Positions 23,788 to 39,651 are shown, counted from the stretch's first letter. The stretch: 64,000 bases of DNA from Hydractinia symbiolongicarpus (GCF_029227915.1 NC_079883.1:9610001-9674000); one strand, 5' to 3'. Program-made: numbers and translations. Notes: generated from the letters alone by a model not told the origin.

Positions 23788-24249
23788 ACCAACGTCTACC
23801 AAACACAAACGGTCTTTTTTAAGACCACACATCTTTAAAAAAACATTTACTTGGCGTCACTACAAGTTAACCGAAGTTAATAAAACTTCTAAATAATGTG
23901 CTTAAGAACACTAGCCTACATTTAAAATACTTCCCCATGTGTGTGTGTGGATTAGCTTCACTTTTCATACGTATTATTAGCTGTACTTGCAGAAAAGACA
24001 AGTACATTGATCCATGTTATTGCTTACATTTAACTTAACCCAGCTTTTCACGGAAACACTCCCAGGCAAATTAACCCTACAAAGTATTTCTAAATTTTTT
24101 TTGTGTCATATATGACATAGTATCGTATAGCAATAAATGTAACTGTGACAAGACTTTACACATTGTGTAATTTGGAAGCGTGCACAAAGTAATGTTTTAA
24201 AAGATTTGTGGCTATAAAAATAGCCGTTTTTGTTGAGCAATGACAACGC

Positions 24250-24606
<357 letters not shown>

Positions 24607-25084
24607 TTAACAGAATTCAGACAGCTTTAAAAAGAGGCCATAAAATTACCTACTGCTCGTGGAAACACCCTAATTAACCAATAGAGTTGCGTCATTACAA
24701 AATGTTCCGAACATTTTGTACATTTTTTTAAGTAAAACTGTAGTTTTTTTAAAAATTCGTGGTCTTAATGTTTCAGTAAGGCAATAAATTTGGCATCGTT
24801 GGAATTCGCCAAACCTTCTGCTACTTACTAAAAAAAAAAAAAGTCAAAAGCTTTTGTGTATCAGAAGATACAGCCGTTTTCCCGTAGCCAAAAAACACAG
24901 ATTTTATAAAAATGTTAAAGTAATGAGCGTAATGTCATTATGCAGCCAATCAGAAATTACTTTCTTAGCACCAATCAAATGGTTTGTTTTGAACCTTAGC
25001 TGTCAATCAATATGAGAAATAAAACTTTGGCGCGATAGTGCATTTTAGACCGTCTTGTGTATCCGTACTACATCGACTTCTTAA

Positions 25085-25498
<414 letters not shown>

Positions 25499-25859
25499 GC
25501 ATCTTACCAAACAAAAAACGGCTATTTTTATAGCCACACATCCATAAAAAATATTACGGCTAGCTTTTTATATCAAACTTTGTTCTGCTTTCTGTTTAAA
25601 TTTTATGCTACATAAAAATTTTATGCTACATAAAGTTTGACAATGTTAAAAATATGAAGGGCAAGAAAAGTAAAAGCAAGAAAATAAGAAATTTAAAAAC
25701 GAAAATACTTAAACTTAGGGAATCTAATCTTAAAATTACTCTTTTTTAACTGTTTAAGTGACTTAAACAAGTTTAACTTTGTACCAAGATAATGTTTTTT
25801 TGTAAATGTGTGGCTATAAAAATAGCCGTTTGTTAATGTAATAGCCAGATACACACAAA

Positions 25860-26411
25860 TTATTTTTTTGCGGTCTTCTTTGCTGCCTTTTTGGGAGTCT
25901 TTTTGACCTTCTTTGCTGCAGGTTTTTTAGCAACAGGCTTCTTTGTGGGTTTCTTAGCTGCTGGTTTCTTAGCCGAGGCTTTCTTTGTGGCAGGCTTCTT
26001 TGCTGCTTTCTTTGGCGTGCTCTTCTTTGCTGGCTTCTTTTTTGGTGTACTTTTCTTTGCAGTAGGCTTCTTTGCCGTTGGCTTTTTTGCTGCGGCCTTT
26101 TTCTTAGGTTTTTCTTTTTTTACCTGACCTAGCTTGAATGATCCAGAAGCACCAGTGCCTTTAGTTTGAATCAAATCGCCTGATGTTACTCCTCGTTTAA
26201 GAGCCATTTTCAGATGATGATCTGAGTTTTCAGCAACTTTGTAATTTGCATGAATATATTTTGTAATAGCTTGGCGAGATGAACCACCGCGTTCCTTTAG
26301 GGTAGCGATAGCAGCCTTGATCATGTCCACATATTTAGGGTGATCAGCTGTCTTCTTTGCAGCAGGTTTCTTCTTGGGTGCGATTTTCTTTGGAGAAGCT
26401 GCTTCACTCAT
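25860..26411 (-). CDS. H1: Linker histone H1, unit 5
   Basis: Intact 183-aa copy. Stem-loop at 25812-25827. Confidence 0.97.
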   Translation of the reverse strand: MSEAASPKKIAPKKKPAAKKTADHPKYVDMIKAAIATLKERGGSSRQAITKYIHANYKVAENSDHHLKMALKRGVTSGDLIQTKGTGASGSFKLGQVKKEKPKKKAAAKKPTAKKPTAKKSTPKKKPAKKSTPKKAAKKPATKKASAKKPAAKKPTKKPVAKKPAAKKVKKTPKKAAKKTAKK

Positions 26412-26990
26412 TTTTAATGTTTTCTTACAACAATCCAACGATAAACGATGCTTGTTATCACAGTAGAAGTATACTAAACATTACCGTGTAAATGAGATAT
26501 AATTTAAGACGGTGCGAAGTATGCGGACGTAAAAGTACCACTCCCGGGAATTGATTTGGCGCGAAAACAGAAATGTGTGTTTCTGTACATCGTATAATGT
26601 CCGTTTTGGGAGCCGCGACTATGCGAAAGCATGTTAATTTTTATTTGTAGCACGACGCAATAGTCTGAAAGAGAAGCTGCTGGAGTTTGAGGTCTTCAGC
26701 ATTACATCTACTCTGTTAATTTGGGCTTCTTCCGCGCCCGTGTTAGGATTTTCATAAAGCGTTCTTTGGTTTGCGTTGCGTATGTCGGCCTACATCATCG
26801 ACACGGCCTGTTTCCGGCTATTAGGAGCAATTCATATATTGGGCACTGCGTTTCGACTTTTTTATTAGACCACAGTAAAAAAATTCACTCACAGAAGTCC
26901 CTTTCTTTCATGGCTACAAACACGAAGAATTCTGTCGTAAGTAAAACGAATGCGCAAGCCAAAATAACGATGGGGCGAAGTCATAAGCAT

Positions 26991-27063
26991 CGCCCTGTGG
27001 CCCAATGGATAAGGCATCTGACTACGAATCAGGGGATTCCAGGTTCGACTCCTGGCAGGGTCG
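26991..27063 (+). tRNA. tRNA-Arg: tRNA-Arg(ACG), unit 6, with C at position 1
   Basis: Shares the G1-to-C change with unit 5 (26991); otherwise identical. Confidence 0.9.
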
Positions 27064-27385
27064 CACTGTCGCATTTCGGCTGCATGGTCTACTGTGTAAC
27101 GCGCGCGCACGTTCTGGCGTAATGCGTTGATAAACGGAATGTACGCAGTCATATTGGAAAGTAATATCACGCACTTAGTATCGTCGCCTTTGTTAGCATT
27201 CATGTAAGTTACCATCCACTCGCTACAGTCGCTCTCCATCCTACGGCTAAATCAACAGCCGTGATTTTTACTATGTCGCCGTCCATCCGTACGCGGTGAC
27301 AGTTGTAAGCTTTACAGTAACGTGACATGCTCCACAAGCAGTTACGGTGTGTGGACGATGCCTATCATGGCAACGCTTGTTCTTT

Positions 27386-27573
27386 ATCGCTTCTCGGCCT
27401 AATGGCTAAGATCAAGTGTAGTATCTGTTCTTATCAGTTTAATATCTGGTAGGCCATTCTCTGAATGGTCAGTATATTAATCTGATTTTTGGCCTTGGGT
27501 CATGGAGGTGGATTCATTCACGCCGTGACCACGGGTTGCCTTGGTGTTGCACTATTACCGATGGCGGCCCACA
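27386..27573 (+). ncRNA. U2: U2 snRNA, unit 6
   Basis: No difference seen from unit 1. The one-base loss lies downstream, in the U2-U1 spacer. Confidence 0.97.
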
Positions 27574-27761
27574 TAAGCAATAAAAGAATAATAGCAGTCC
27601 TCTTCCGACGGCACTCTGCATAGTCTACGGCGGGAACAAAACGCGTACACTGGGGGAGAATACAGCCTATGCCCCGCGACACGGCAGTTTATAACACACT
27701 CAAGCCACAAGCATTAACAAACTTTGAAGGGTACCCTCATGCTACGGTGCAGTTCCAACTC

Positions 27762-27926
27762 ATACTTACCTGACGGGGAAGTAAAGACTGATCAATGAGG
27801 GTTTTCTTCCAGAGTGAGGCTCTTGCATTGCACTACGCTTGGGCTGACCTCTGCGATTACTGCAAACGTCAGTAACTCGACCGTACAATTTCTGGTAGTG
27901 GGGGCCTGCGTCCGCGCTCGCCCCCT
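27762..27926 (+). ncRNA. U1: U1 snRNA, unit 6
   Basis: Gene body as in unit 1; proximal element at 27705-27713. Confidence 0.96.
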
Positions 27927-28274
27927 CCTTAATTCAAAATGAATGAGCTTAGAAAAGTTGCGCGGCCAAATGTCGGTGGTGACTTAAACGCTAAGGTAAA
28001 ACCTCGCTTGCTGTTACGAAACGTGATTGCGATATAAGTCCTCGGAAGGCGGCGGAATTTTATTTTATTTGCCATTCCGTCAGGGTTATTGGATGATCGG
28101 CAATAGATCGAGTTTGTATGCATTTGAAAGCTCTTTTTTCTCGTACTATCACCTGAAAATGTCGTAGGAAAATGTCATAGGAAACACTTTCAACAACCGC
28201 CACGTTCCTTAATTGTTATAACAAGAAATATATCACAGCACCATTGAAATGAAAAGGCAACAAATGAAAATGAA

Positions 28275-28393
28275 AAGCCTACGACACCGGGAGTTCCCAG
28301 GCGGTCCCCATCCAAGTACTATCCCGGCCCGACGATGCTTAACTTCCGTGATCAGACGAGAACGGGTGTGTTCATCGTGGTATGGCCGTAGAC
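28275..28393 (-). rRNA. 5S rRNA: 5S rRNA, unit 6, one base shorter
   Basis: 119 nt: the C5 run on the plus strand (GGTCCCCCATCC) has only four C here, at about 28306-28309. The missing base is in the GATGGGGGACC segment of the RNA, near the control region and helix IV/V. It may be a mildly defective copy or a homopolymer error. Confidence 0.93.
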
Positions 28394-28590
28394 ATTAGTA
28401 GGGGCAAATACGTGCAATTTATTTTGACGTTGTGATCAAATTTTTTTATTTAATTTCTTTGAGTTACTTAGGACAAGGCGTATGCATGGATTATCTATTA
28501 GACTTTAAGGTTATAGTTTTGTGAAAAAAACAATGTTTTTTTAAAGATGTGTGGCTATAAAAATAGCCGTTGTTTTCTGAGTGTAGCGGT

Positions 28591-28971
28591 TTACTTCTTC
28601 TGTCCTTTGTCGTTCTTCTTTGGGAGTAAGACAGCTTGAATGTTTGGCAAAACACCACCAGCTGCAATGGTTACACCGCTCAAAAGTTTGTTTAATTCTT
28701 CATCATTACGAACAGCCAATTGTAAATGTCTTGGAATAATCCTAGCTTTTTTGTTGTCTCTTGCTGCGTTACCAGCCAACTCCAATATCTCAGCAGATAA
28801 ATATTCCAAGACGGCTGCTAAGTAAACTGGTGCTCCAGATCCAATTCGGTTAGCATAGTGCCCTCTACGAAGGAATCTATGCACTCTACCGACTGGAAAT
28901 TGAAGTCCAGCTCTTGAGGATCTTGTCTTGGCTTTAGCCTTAGCTTTTCCACCTTTTCCACGTCCAGACAT
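28591..28971 (-). CDS. H2A: Histone H2A, unit 6
   Basis: Intact 126-aa copy. Stem-loop at 28553-28568. It lies inside the A-to-B switch interval. Confidence 0.99.
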   Translation of the reverse strand: MSGRGKGGKAKAKAKTRSSRAGLQFPVGRVHRFLRRGHYANRIGSGAPVYLAAVLEYLSAEILELAGNAARDNKKARIIPRHLQLAVRNDEELNKLLSGVTIAAGGVLPNIQAVLLPKKNDKGQKK

Positions 28972-29255
28972 AACTGCGATTTGATTTGTAAGTTAATACA
29001 AAAACGTACGAATATTTAACGTAAGTGTTAACGAAATAAACTTTACTCGTTTTTTCATCATAAAAATAGGATCGAAATCATGTTTTTTTAACCAATCATA
29101 ATTAAGTATTAAACAAAAGATTTTTTTTTTAACCAATTAAATTGCGTATCGGCGTTTTCGGATCGAATTCGATCCGATTTTTTTACTTATAAACAAAAAG
29201 TTTTGACTTGCAGTTTAATGCTTATTTACAAGTTAAGTAGCAAAAATTTTTAACC

Positions 29256-29660
29256 ATGTCTGACGCAGCAGCTAAAGGAGGAAAACAGGCACCTAAAGTA
29301 GCCAAGAAAGGTGAAAAAAGAGCCGGCAAAAAAGGAGGAAAGATTGGTGGAACTGGTGAAAAGAAACGCAAGAGAAAGAGAAAGGAAAGTTATGCTATTT
29401 ACATCTACAATGTTTTGAAACAAGTTCACCCAGATGTCGGAGTTTCAAGCAAAGCTATGAGCATCATGAACTCATTTGTCAACGACATCTTTGAGCGCAT
29501 TGCTTCCGAAGCTTCGCGTTTGGCTCTTCAAAACAAAAAGTCGACCATCTCTTCTCGTGAAATTCAAACCGCAGTACGTCTTCTCTTGCCTGGAGAACTT
29601 GCAAAACACGCAGTCAGTGAAGGAACAAAAGCCGTCACAAAATACACAAGCAGCAAGTAA
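29256..29660 (+). CDS. H2B: Histone H2B, unit 6
   Basis: Intact 134-aa copy inside the A-to-B switch interval. Variant stem-loop at 29684-29699. Confidence 0.99.
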   Translation: MSDAAAKGGKQAPKVAKKGEKRAGKKGGKIGGTGEKKRKRKRKESYAIYIYNVLKQVHPDVGVSSKAMSIMNSFVNDIFERIASEASRLALQNKKSTISSREIQTAVRLLLPGELAKHAVSEGTKAVTKYTSSK

Positions 29661-30120
29661 ACCAACGTCTACCAAACACAAACGGTCTTTTTTAAGACCA
29701 CACATCTTTAAAAAAACATTTACTTGGCGTCACTACAAGTTAACCGAAGTTAATAAAACTTCTAAATAATGTGCTTAAGAACACTAGCCTACATTTAAAA
29801 TACTTCCCCATGTGTGTGTGGATTAGCTTCACTTTTCATACGTATTATTAGCTGTACTTGCAGAAAAGACAAGTACATTGATCCATGTTATTGCTTACAT
29901 TTAACTTAACCCAGCTTTTCACGGAAACACTCCCAGGCAAATTAACCCTACAAAGTATTTCTAAATTTTTTTTGTGTCATATATGACATAGTATCGTATA
30001 GCAATAAATGTAACTGTGACAAGACTTTACACATTGTGTAATTTGGAAGCGTGCACAAAGTAATGTTTTAAAAGATTTGTGGCTATAAAAATAGCCGTTT
30101 TTGTTGAGCAATGACAACGC

Positions 30121-30477
<357 letters not shown>

Positions 30478-30955
30478 TTAACAGAATTCAGACAGCTTTA
30501 AAAAGAGGCCATAAAATTACCTACTGCTCGTGGAAACACCCTAATTAACCAATAGAGTTGCGTCATTACAAAATGTTCCGAACATTTTGTACATTTTTTT
30601 AAGTAAAACTGTAGTTTTTTTAAAAATTCGTGGTCTTAATGTTTCAGTAAGGCAATAAATTTGGCATCGTTGGAATTCGCCAAACCTTCTGCTACTTACT
30701 AAAAAAAAAAAAAGTCAAAAGCTTTTGTGTATCAGAAGATACAGCCGTTTTCCCGTAGCCAAAAAACACAGATTTTATAAAAATGTTAAAGTAATGAGCG
30801 TAATGTCATTATGCAGCCAATCAGAAATTACTTTCTTAGCACCAATCAAATGGTTTGTTTTGAACCTTAGCTGTCAATCAATATGAGAAATAAAACTTTG
30901 GCGCGATAGTGCATTTTAGACCGTCTTGTGTATCCGTACTACATCGACTTCTTAA

Positions 30956-31370
<415 letters not shown>

Positions 31371-31731
31371 GCATCTTACCAAACAAAAAACGGCTATTTT
31401 TATAGCCACACATCCATAAAAAATATTACGGCTAGCTTTTTATATCAAACTTTGTCCTGCTTTCTGTTTAAATTTTATGCTACATAAAAATTTTATGCTA
31501 CATAAAGTTTGACAATGTTAAAAATATGAAGGGCAAGAAAAGTAAAAGCAAGAAAATAAGAAATTTAAAAACGAAAATACTTAAACTTAGGGAATCTAAT
31601 CTTAAATTTACTCTTTTTTAACTGTTTAAGTGACTTAAACAAGTTTAACTTTGTACCAAGATAATGTTTTTTTGTAAATGTGTGGCTATAAAAATAGCCG
31701 TTTGTTAATGTAATAGCCAGATACACACAAA

Positions 31732-32283
31732 TTATTTTTTTGCGGTCTTCTTTGCTGCCTTTTTGGGAGTCTTTTTGACCTTCTTTGCTGCAGGTTTTTT
31801 AGCAACAGGCTTCTTTGTGGGTTTCTTAGCTGCTGGTTTCTTAGCCGAGGCTTTCTTTGTGGCAGGCTTCTTTGCTGCTTTCTTTGGCGTGCTCTTCTTT
31901 GCTGGCTTCTTTTTTGGTGTACTTTTCTTTGCAGTAGGCTTCTTTGCCGTTGGCTTTTTTGCTGCGGCCTTTTTCTTAGGTTTTTCTTTTTTTACCTGAC
32001 CTAGCTTGAATGATCCAGAAGCACCAGTGCCTTTAGTTTGAATCAAATCGCCTGATGTTACTCCTCGTTTAAGAGCCATTTTCAGATGATGATCTGAGTT
32101 TTCAGCAACTTTGTAATTTGCATGAATATATTTTGTAATAGCTTGGCGAGATGAACCACCGCGTTCCTTTAGGGTAGCGATAGCAGCCTTGATCATGTCC
32201 ACATATTTAGGGTGATCAGCTGTCTTCTTTGCAGCAGGTTTCTTCTTGGGTGCGATTTTCTTTGGAGAAGCTGCTTCACTCAT
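31732..32283 (-). CDS. H1: Linker histone H1, unit 6
   Basis: Intact 183-aa copy. Stem-loop at 31684-31699. Confidence 0.97.
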   Translation of the reverse strand: MSEAASPKKIAPKKKPAAKKTADHPKYVDMIKAAIATLKERGGSSRQAITKYIHANYKVAENSDHHLKMALKRGVTSGDLIQTKGTGASGSFKLGQVKKEKPKKKAAAKKPTAKKPTAKKSTPKKKPAKKSTPKKAAKKPATKKASAKKPAAKKPTKKPVAKKPAAKKVKKTPKKAAKKTAKK

Positions 32284-32862
32284 TTTTAATGTTTTCTTAC
32301 AACAATCCAACGATAAACGATGCTTGTTATCACAGTAGAAGTATACTAAACATTACCGTGTAAATGAGATATAATTTAAGACGGTGCGAAGTATGCGGAC
32401 GTAAAAGTACCACTCCCGGGAATTGATTTGGCGCGAAAACAGAAATGTGTGTTTCTGTACATCGTATAATGTCCGTTTTGGGTGCCGCGACTATGCGAAA
32501 GCATGTTAATTTTTATTTGTAGTACGACGCAATAGTCTGCAAGAGAAGCTGCTGGAGTTTGAGGTCTTCAGCATTACATCTAGTCTGTTAATTTGGGCTT
32601 CTTCCGCGCTCGTGTTAGGATTTTCATAAAGCGTTCTTTGGTTTGCGTTGCGTATGTCGGCCTACATCATCGACACGGCCTGTTTCCGGCTATTAGGAGC
32701 AATTCATATATTGGGCACTGCGTTTCGACTTTTTTATTAGACCACAGTAAAAAAATTCACTCACAGAAGTCCCTTTCTTTCATGGCTACAAACACGAAGA
32801 ATTCTGTCGTAAGTAAAACGAATGCGCAAGCCAAAATGACGATGGGGCGAAGTCATAAGCAT

Positions 32863-32935
32863 GGCCCTGTGGCCCAATGGATAAGGCATCTGACTACGAA
32901 TCAGGGGATTCCAGGTTCGACTCCTGGCAGGGTCG
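32863..32935 (+). tRNA. tRNA-Arg: tRNA-Arg(ACG), unit 7
   Basis: Identical to the copy at 68-140, with G at position 1. Confidence 0.96.
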
Positions 32936-33257
32936 CACTGTCGCATTTCGGCTGCATGGTCTACTGTGTAACGCGCGCGCACGTTCTGGCGTAATGCGTT
33001 GATAAACGGAATGTACGCAGACATATTGGAAAGTAATATCACGCACTTAGTATCGTCGCCTTTGTTAGCATTCATGTAAGTTACCATCCACTCGCTACAG
33101 TCGCTCTCCATCCTACGGCTAAATCAACAGCCGTGATTTTTACTATGTCGCCGTCCATCCGTACGCGGTGACAGTTGTAAGCTTTACAGTAACGTGACAT
33201 GCTCCACAAGCAGTTACGGTGTGTGGACGATGCCTATCATGGCAACGCTTGTTCTTT

Positions 33258-33445
33258 ATCGCTTCTCGGCCTAATGGCTAAGATCAAGTGTAGTATCTGT
33301 TCTTATCAGTTTAATATCTGGTAGGCCATTCTCTGAATGGTCAGTATATTAATCTGATTTTTGGCCTTGGGTCATGGAGGTGGATTCATTCACGCCGTGA
33401 CCACGGGTTGCCTTGGTGTTGCACTATTACCGATGGCGGCCCACA
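33258..33445 (+). ncRNA. U2: U2 snRNA, unit 7
   Basis: No difference seen from subfamily A copies. Confidence 0.97.
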
Positions 33446-33634
33446 TAAGCAATAAAAGAATAATAGCAGTCCTCTTTCCGACGGCACTCTGCATAGTCTA
33501 CGGCGGGAACAAAACGCGTACACTGGGGGAGAATACAGCCTATGCCCCGCGACACGGCAGTTTATAACACACTCAAGCCACAAGCATTAACAAACTTTGA
33601 AGGGTACCCTCATGCTACGGTGCAGTTCCAACTC

Positions 33635-33799
33635 ATACTTACCTGACGGGGAAGTAAAGACTGATCAATGAGGGTTTTCTTCCAGAGTGAGGCTCTTGCA
33701 TTGCACTACGCTTGGGCTGACCTCTGCGATTACTGCAAACGTCAGTAACTCGACCGTACAATTTCTGGTAGTGGGGGCCTGCGTCCGCGCTCGCCCCCT
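33635..33799 (+). ncRNA. U1: U1 snRNA, unit 7
   Basis: No difference seen from subfamily A copies. Confidence 0.96.
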
Positions 33800-34126
33800 C
33801 CTTAAGTCAAAATGAATGAGCTTAGAAAAGTTGCGCGGCCAAATGTCGGTGGTGACTTAAACGCTAAGGTAAAACCTCGCTTGGCTGTTACGAAACGTGA
33901 TTGCGATATAAGTCCTCGGAAGGCGGCGGAATTTTATTTTATTTGCCATTCCGTCAGGGTTATTGGATGATCGGCAATAGATCGAGTTTGTATGCATTTG
34001 AAAGCTCTTTTTTCTCGTACTATCACCTGAAAATGTCGTAGGAAAATGTCATAGGAAACACTTTCAACAACCGCCACGTTCCTTAATTGTTATAACAAGA
34101 AATATATCACAGCAAATGAAAATGAA

Positions 34127-34246
34127 AAGCCTACGACACCGGGAGTTCCCAGGCGGTCCCCCATCCAAGTACTATCCCGGCCCGACGATGCTTAACTTCC
34201 GTGATCAGACGAGAACGGGTGTGTTCATCGTGGTATGGCCGTAGAC
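34127..34246 (-). rRNA. 5S rRNA: 5S rRNA, unit 7
   Basis: Full 120-nt copy. The base change GGGGC to GGTGC (34256 region) lies just upstream of the gene. Confidence 0.98.
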
Positions 34247-34443
34247 ATTAGTAGGTGCAAATACGTGCAATTTATTTTGACGTTGTGATCAAATTTTTTT
34301 ATTTAATTTCTTTGAGTTACTTAGGACAAGGCGTATGCATGGATTATCTATTAGACTTTAAGGTTATAGTTTTGTGAAAAAAACAATGTTTTTTTAAAGA
34401 TGTGTGGCTATAAAAATAGCCGTTGTTTTCTGAGTGTAGCGGT

Positions 34444-34824
34444 TTACTTCTTCTGTCCTTTGTCGTTCTTCTTTGGGAGTAAGACAGCTTGAATGTTTGG
34501 CAAAACACCACCAGCTGCAATGGTTACACCGCTCAAAAGTTTGTTTAATTCTTCATCATTACGAACAGCCAATTGTAAATGTCTTGGAATAATCCTAGCT
34601 TTTTTGTTGTCTCTTGCTGCGTTACCAGCCAACTCCAATATCTCAGCAGATAAATATTCCAAGACGGCTGCTAAGTAAACTGGTGCTCCAGATCCAATTC
34701 GGTTAGCATAGTGCCCTCTACGAAGGAATCTATGCACTCTACCGACTGGAAATTGAAGTCCAGCTCTTGAGGATCTTGTCTTGGCTTTAGCCTTAGCTTT
34801 TCCACCTTTTCCACGTCCAGACAT
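34444..34824 (-). CDS. H2A: Histone H2A, unit 7
   Basis: Intact 126-aa copy. Stem-loop at 34406-34421. Confidence 0.99.
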   Translation of the reverse strand: MSGRGKGGKAKAKAKTRSSRAGLQFPVGRVHRFLRRGHYANRIGSGAPVYLAAVLEYLSAEILELAGNAARDNKKARIIPRHLQLAVRNDEELNKLLSGVTIAAGGVLPNIQAVLLPKKNDKGQKK

Positions 34825-35108
34825 AACTGCGATTTGATTTGTAAGTTAATACAAAAACGTACGAATATTTAACGTAAGTGTTAACGAAATAAACTTTACT
34901 CGTTTTTTCATCATAAAAATAGGATCGAAATCATGTTTTTTTAACCAATCATAATTAAGTATTAAACAAAAGATTTTTTTTTTAACCAATTAAATTGCGT
35001 ATCGGCGTTTTCGGATCGAATTCGATCCGATTTTTTTACTTATAAACAAAAAGTTTTGACTTGCAGTTTAATGCTTATTTACAAGTTAAGTAGCAAAAAT
35101 TTTTAACC

Positions 35109-35513
35109 ATGTCTGACGCAGCAGCTAAAGGAGGAAAACAGGCACCTAAAGTAGCCAAGAAAGGTGAAAAAAGAGCCGGCAAAAAAGGAGGAAAGATTGG
35201 TGGAACTGGTGAAAAGAAACGCAAGAGAAAGAGAAAGGAAAGTTATGCTATTTACATCTACAATGTTTTGAAACAAGTTCACCCAGATGTCGGAGTTTCA
35301 AGCAAAGCTATGAGCATCATGAACTCATTTGTCAACGACATCTTTGAGCGCATTGCTTCCGAAGCTTCGCGTTTGGCTCTTCAAAACAAAAAGTCGACCA
35401 TCTCTTCTCGTGAAATTCAAACCGCAGTACGTCTTCTCTTGCCTGGAGAACTTGCAAAACACGCAGTCAGTGAAGGAACAAAAGCCGTCACAAAATACAC
35501 AAGCAGCAAGTAA
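35109..35513 (+). CDS. H2B: Histone H2B, unit 7
   Basis: Intact 134-aa copy. Variant stem-loop at 35537-35552. Confidence 0.99.
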   Translation: MSDAAAKGGKQAPKVAKKGEKRAGKKGGKIGGTGEKKRKRKRKESYAIYIYNVLKQVHPDVGVSSKAMSIMNSFVNDIFERIASEASRLALQNKKSTISSREIQTAVRLLLPGELAKHAVSEGTKAVTKYTSSK

Positions 35514-35973
35514 ACCAACGTCTACCAAACACAAACGGTCTTTTTTAAGACCACACATCTTTAAAAAAACATTTACTTGGCGTCACTACAAGTTAACCGA
35601 AGTTAATAAAACTTCTAAATAATGTGCTTAAGAACACTAGCCTACATTTAAAATACTTCCCCATGTGTGTGTGGATTAGCTTCACTTTTCATACGTATTA
35701 TTAGCTGTACTTGCAGAAAAGACAAGTACATTGATCCATGTTATTGCTTACATTTAACTTAACCCAGCTTTTCACGGAAACACTCCCAGGCAAATTAACC
35801 CTACAAAGTATTTCTAAATTTTTTTTGTGTCATATATGACATAGTATCGTATAGCAATAAATGTAACTGTGACAAGACTTTACACATTGTGTAATTTGGA
35901 AGCGTGCACAAAGTAATGTTTTAAAAGATTTGTGGCTATAAAAATAGCCGTTTTTGTTGAGCAATGACAACGC

Positions 35974-36330
<357 letters not shown>

Positions 36331-36808
36331 TTAACAGAATTCAGACAGCTTTAAAAAGAGGCCATAAAATTACCTACTGCTCGTGGAAACACCCTAATTA
36401 ACCAATAGAGTTGCGTCATTACAAAATGTTCCGAACATTTTGTACATTTTTTTAAGTAAAACTGTAGTTTTTTTAAAAATTCGTGGTCTTAATGTTTCAG
36501 TAAGGCAATAAATTTGGCATCGTTGGAATTCGCCAAACCTTCTGCTACTTACTAAAAAAAAAAAAAGTCAAAAGCTTTTGTGTATCAGAAGATACAGCCG
36601 TTTTCCCGTAGCCAAAAAACACAGATTTTATAAAAATGTTAAAGTAATGAGCGTAATGTCATTATGCAGCCAATCAGAAATTACTTTCTTAGCACCAATC
36701 AAATGGTTTGTTTTGAACCTTAGCTGTCAATCAATATGAGAAATAAAACTTTGGCGCGATAGTGCATTTTAGACCGTCTTGTGTATCCGTACTACATCGA
36801 CTTCTTAA

Positions 36809-37222
<414 letters not shown>

Positions 37223-37583
37223 GCATCTTACCAAACAAAAAACGGCTATTTTTATAGCCACACATCCATAAAAAATATTACGGCTAGCTTTTTATATCAA
37301 ACTTTGTCCTGCTTTCTGTTTAAATTTTATGCTACATAAAAATTTTATGCTACATAAAGTTTGACAATGTTAAAAATATGAAGGGCAAGAAAAGTAAAAG
37401 CAAGAAAATAAGAAATTTAAAAACGAAAATACTTAAACTTAGGGAATCTAATCTTAAATTTACTCTTTTTTAACTGTTTAAGTGACTTAAACAAGTTTAA
37501 CTTTGTACCAAGATAATGTTTTTTTGTAAATGTGTGGCTATAAAAATAGCCGTTTGTTAATGTAATAGCCAGATACACACAAA

Positions 37584-38135
37584 TTATTTTTTTGCGGTCT
37601 TCTTTGCTGCCTTTTTGGGAGTCTTTTTGACCTTCTTTGCTGCAGGTTTTTTAGCAACAGGCTTCTTTGTGGGTTTCTTAGCTGCTGGTTTCTTAGCCGA
37701 GGCTTTCTTTGTGGCAGGCTTCTTTGCTGCTTTCTTTGGCGTGCTCTTCTTTGCTGGCTTCTTTTTTGGTGTACTTTTCTTTGCAGTAGGCTTCTTTGCC
37801 GTTGGCTTTTTTGCTGCGGCCTTTTTCTTAGGTTTTTCTTTTTTTACCTGACCTAGCTTGAATGATCCAGAAGCACCAGTGCCTTTAGTTTGAATCAAAT
37901 CGCCTGATGTTACTCCTCGTTTAAGAGCCATTTTCAGATGATGATCTGAGTTTTCAGCAACTTTGTAATTTGCATGAATATATTTTGTAATAGCTTGGCG
38001 AGATGAACCACCGCGTTCCTTTAGGGTAGCGATAGCAGCCTTGATCATGTCCACATATTTAGGGTGATCAGCTGTCTTCTTTGCAGCAGGTTTCTTCTTG
38101 GGTGCGATTTTCTTTGGAGAAGCTGCTTCACTCAT
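37584..38135 (-). CDS. H1: Linker histone H1, unit 7
   Basis: Intact 183-aa copy. Stem-loop at 37536-37551. Confidence 0.97.
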   Translation of the reverse strand: MSEAASPKKIAPKKKPAAKKTADHPKYVDMIKAAIATLKERGGSSRQAITKYIHANYKVAENSDHHLKMALKRGVTSGDLIQTKGTGASGSFKLGQVKKEKPKKKAAAKKPTAKKPTAKKSTPKKKPAKKSTPKKAAKKPATKKASAKKPAAKKPTKKPVAKKPAAKKVKKTPKKAAKKTAKK

Positions 38136-38714
38136 TTTTAATGTTTTCTTACAACAATCCAACGATAAACGATGCTTGTTATCACAGTAGAAGTATACTA
38201 AACATTACCGTGTAAATGAGATATAATTTAAGACGGTGCGAAGTATGCGGACGTAAAAGTACCACTCCCGGGAATTGATTTGGCGCGAAAACAGAAATGT
38301 GTGTTTCTGTACATCGTATAATGTCCGTTTTGGGTGCCGCGACTATGCGAAAGCATGTTAATTTTTATTTGTAGTACGACGCAATAGTCTGCAAGAGAAG
38401 CTGCTGGAGTTTGAGGTCTTCAGCATTACATCTAGTCTGTTAATTTGGGCTTCTTCCGCGCTCGTGTTAGGATTTTCATAAAGCGTTCTTTGGTTTGCGT
38501 TGCGTATGTCGGCCTACATCATCGACACGGCCTGTTTCCGGCTATTAGGAGCAATTCATATATTGGGCACTGCGTTTCGACTTTTTTATTAGACCACAGT
38601 AAAAAAATTCACTCACAGAAGTCCCTTTCTTTCATGGCTACAAACACGAAGAATTCTGTCGTAAGTAAAACGAATGCGCAAGCCAAAATGACGATGGGGC
38701 GAAGTCATAAGCAT

Positions 38715-38787
38715 GGCCCTGTGGCCCAATGGATAAGGCATCTGACTACGAATCAGGGGATTCCAGGTTCGACTCCTGGCAGGGTCG
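38715..38787 (+). tRNA. tRNA-Arg: tRNA-Arg(ACG), unit 8
   Basis: Identical to the copy at 68-140. Confidence 0.96.
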
Positions 38788-39109
38788 CACTGTCGCATTT
38801 CGGCTGCATGGTCTACTGTGTAACGCGCGCGCACGTTCTGGCGTAATGCGTTGATAAACGGAATGTACGCAGACATATTGGAAAGTAATATCACGCACTT
38901 AGTATCGTCGCCTTTGTTAGCATTCATGTAAGTTACCATCCACTCGCTACAGTCGCTCTCCATCCTACGGCTAAATCAACAGCCGTGATTTTTACTATGT
39001 CGCCGTCCATCCGTACGCGGTGACAGTTGTAAGCTTTACAGTAACGTGACATGCTCCACAAGCAGTTACGGTGTGTGGACGATGCCTATCATGGCAACGC
39101 TTGTTCTTT

Positions 39110-39297
39110 ATCGCTTCTCGGCCTAATGGCTAAGATCAAGTGTAGTATCTGTTCTTATCAGTTTAATATCTGGTAGGCCATTCTCTGAATGGTCAGTATA
39201 TTAATCTGATTTTTGGCCTTGGGTCATGGAGGTGGATTCATTCACGCCGTGACCACGGGTTGCCTTGGTGTTGCACTATTACCGATGGCGGCCCACA
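39110..39297 (+). ncRNA. U2: U2 snRNA, unit 8
   Basis: Same as unit 7. Confidence 0.97.
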
Positions 39298-39486
39298 TAA
39301 GCAATAAAAGAATAATAGCAGTCCTCTTTCCGACGGCACTCTGCATAGTCTACGGCGGGAACAAAACGCGTACACTGGGGGAGAATACAGCCTATGCCCC
39401 GCGACACGGCAGTTTATAACACACTCAAGCCACAAGCATTAACAAACTTTGAAGGGTACCCTCATGCTACGGTGCAGTTCCAACTC

Positions 39487-39651
39487 ATACTTACCTGACG
39501 GGGAAGTAAAGACTGATCAATGAGGGTTTTCTTCCAGAGTGAGGCTCTTGCATTGCACTACGCTTGGGCTGACCTCTGCGATTACTGCAAACGTCAGTAA
39601 CTCGACCGTACAATTTCTGGTAGTGGGGGCCTGCGTCCGCGCTCGCCCCCT
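39487..39651 (+). ncRNA. U1: U1 snRNA, unit 8
   Basis: Same as unit 7. Confidence 0.96.
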
